This document shows, piece by piece, positions 63,314-64,000 of a DNA stretch of 64,000 nucleotides; positions within the stretch are counted from its first letter, which is position 1; each line of letters starts with the position of its first letter. This DNA is from Coraliomargarita sinensis (GTDB taxonomy: Bacteria; Verrucomicrobiota; Verrucomicrobiia; Opitutales; Coraliomargaritaceae): positions 62,001-126,000 of the forward strand of contig NZ_QHJQ01000009.1 of assembly GCF_003185655.1 (NCBI RefSeq). Reading direction: 5' to 3'. Under the pieces are notes generated by a model, which searched no databases, had not been told where the DNA came from, and saw nothing but the letters and a program-made list of their open reading frames with translations. A program made the position numbers and the translations under genes.

Positions 63314-64000
63314 CTACCCCTTCCCAATGCCGCTGGCTTCGAAGCCAATCTCGCGGAGCGCTTCCAAATCAAGGACATTCCGCCCGTCGAAGAGGAAGGC
63401 CGGCAGGTGCATGGCATCGTAGATCTTCTTGTAGTCGAGTTCCTTGAATTCGTCCCACTCGGTCAGAACCAGCACGGCGTGTGCGTCCTTGGTCGCCTCG
63501 TAGGCATCGCCGCAAACCGTGATAGAATCGTCCTTCTCGCCGAGCTCGAGGTCCCGGAGCATCTGCGCTTCCGGCACCTTAGGGTCGTAGATACTCAGGT
63601 TTGCCTGCTCCTCGAGCAGGTCCTTGCAAATGTAGATGGCAGCCGACTCGCGGGTATCGTTGGTATCCTTCTTGAAGGCGAAGCCGAGCACCGCGATCTT
63701 CTTGTCGGATACGGTATTGAAGAGCGTCGAGACAACCTTGCGTGCGAATCGGTGCTTCTGGTAATCGTTCATCTCGATCACGCTGTTCCAGTAGGCGGCC
63801 ACATCCGGCAGACCGAAGTGCTCACAGAGATAAACCAGATTGAGGATATCCTTTTGAAAACAGGAGCCCCCGAAGCCGACCGAGGACTTAAGGAATTTCG
63901 GGCCGATCCGGCTATCCGTGCCAATGGCGTGGGCCACCTCGTCGACATTGGCTTCGGTGGCTTCGCAGAGCGCGGAGATGGCGTTGATCGAAGAGATCCG
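63314..64000 (-). CDS. ugd: UDP-glucose 6-dehydrogenase (5' end outside window)
   Basis: The frame is open to the right edge and covers the last 228 residues of a UDP-glucose/GDP-mannose dehydrogenase. The catalytic cysteine is in [14 protein letters not shown], preceded by [20 protein letters not shown] and followed by the UDP-binding domain with [16 protein letters not shown] and LFDGRNVLD. It oxidises UDP-glucose to UDP-glucuronate for exopolysaccharide or cell-envelope glycans. The cysteine motif and [15 protein letters not shown] resemble the longer, eukaryote-like form. The N-terminal NAD domain is not in the window. Confidence 0.92.
   Translation of the reverse strand, partial: RISSINAISALCEATEANVDEVAHAIGTDSRIGPKFLKSSVGFGGSCFQKDILNLVYLCEHFGLPDVAAYWNSVIEMNDYQKHRFARKVVSTLFNTVSDKKIAVLGFAFKKDTNDTRESAAIYICKDLLEEQANLSIYDPKVPEAQMLRDLELGEKDDSITVCGDAYEATKDAHAVLVLTEWDEFKELDYKKIYDAMHLPAFLFDGRNVLDLEALREIGFEASGIGKG

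Overview
The window looks like a piece of chromosome from a marine Verrucomicrobiota of the Opitutia type (Puniceicoccales or Coraliomargarita-like). This is inferred from several traits: small secreted proteins ending in the PEP-CTERM signature VPEPS...LRRR, transcription factors that join a GntR-type winged helix to a LacI-type sensor domain, and a mix of fucosidases, a GH106 rhamnosidase-like enzyme, a sulfatase and SASA-type acetylesterases suited to sulfated, acetylated algal polysaccharides. No rRNA or CRISPR array was seen. There is one tRNA (Asp, anticodon GTC).

Layout. 1-3513: 3' part of a giant secreted SASA esterase with FN3 and Ig-like domains. 3652-5727: a hypothetical gene, then a small signalling group (PP2C phosphatase, TPR protein, response regulator). 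5754-19317: a minus-strand nuo operon, nuoB to nuoN in the usual order but without nuoA. 19502-20715: an FmdB-like protein and a fructosamine-kinase-family protein. 20765-23821: a methyl-cycle group (winged-helix regulator, metK, ahcY). 23990-26679: two convergent GH29 fucosidase genes. 26801-31139: tRNA-Asp, sensor histidine kinase, a shortened four-helix-bundle gene, coaB, a VC0807-family membrane protein and an M24 peptidase. 31173-34683: a DUF192 lipoprotein, a membrane TPR protein and metY. 34768-40288: an AddB/AddA-like nuclease and helicase pair. 40365-57625: an accessory region described below. 57805-61834: M42 peptidase, sulfatase and fabV. 62351-62966: a higBA-like toxin-antitoxin pair between long direct repeats. 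63314-64000: 3' part of a UDP-glucose dehydrogenase gene.

The accessory region is the most unusual part. A unit of PEP-CTERM gene, hairpin, then SASA esterase gene occurs three times on the minus strand (56316-50628, 48185-46675, 46358-44804). Each PEP-CTERM gene is preceded, 113-123 bases before its start codon, by the same motif (TGTCTCAAATTAA on the plus strand). One middle esterase copy is frameshifted. A fourth esterase end, a regulator fragment, the tail of a second GH106 gene and an unidentified 3' gene end lie as remnants in the gaps. Two GntR/LacI-type regulators sit in the same region, one divergent from a unit. A module with the signature GWRN.TP...DIDGDN..GTDGY makes up nearly all of one PEP-CTERM protein and occurs three times in the 1623-residue esterase. 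A different C-terminal domain of about 130 residues is shared by that esterase and the giant esterase at the left edge. Together these suggest a family of surface-displayed polysaccharide deacetylation units that duplicate and decay in place.

The core genes (nuo, metK-ahcY, metY, fabV, coaB, the addAB-like pair) are ordinary and confidently called. Gene starts were moved inward from the longest frame where the family's N-terminus or overlap with a neighbour required it.
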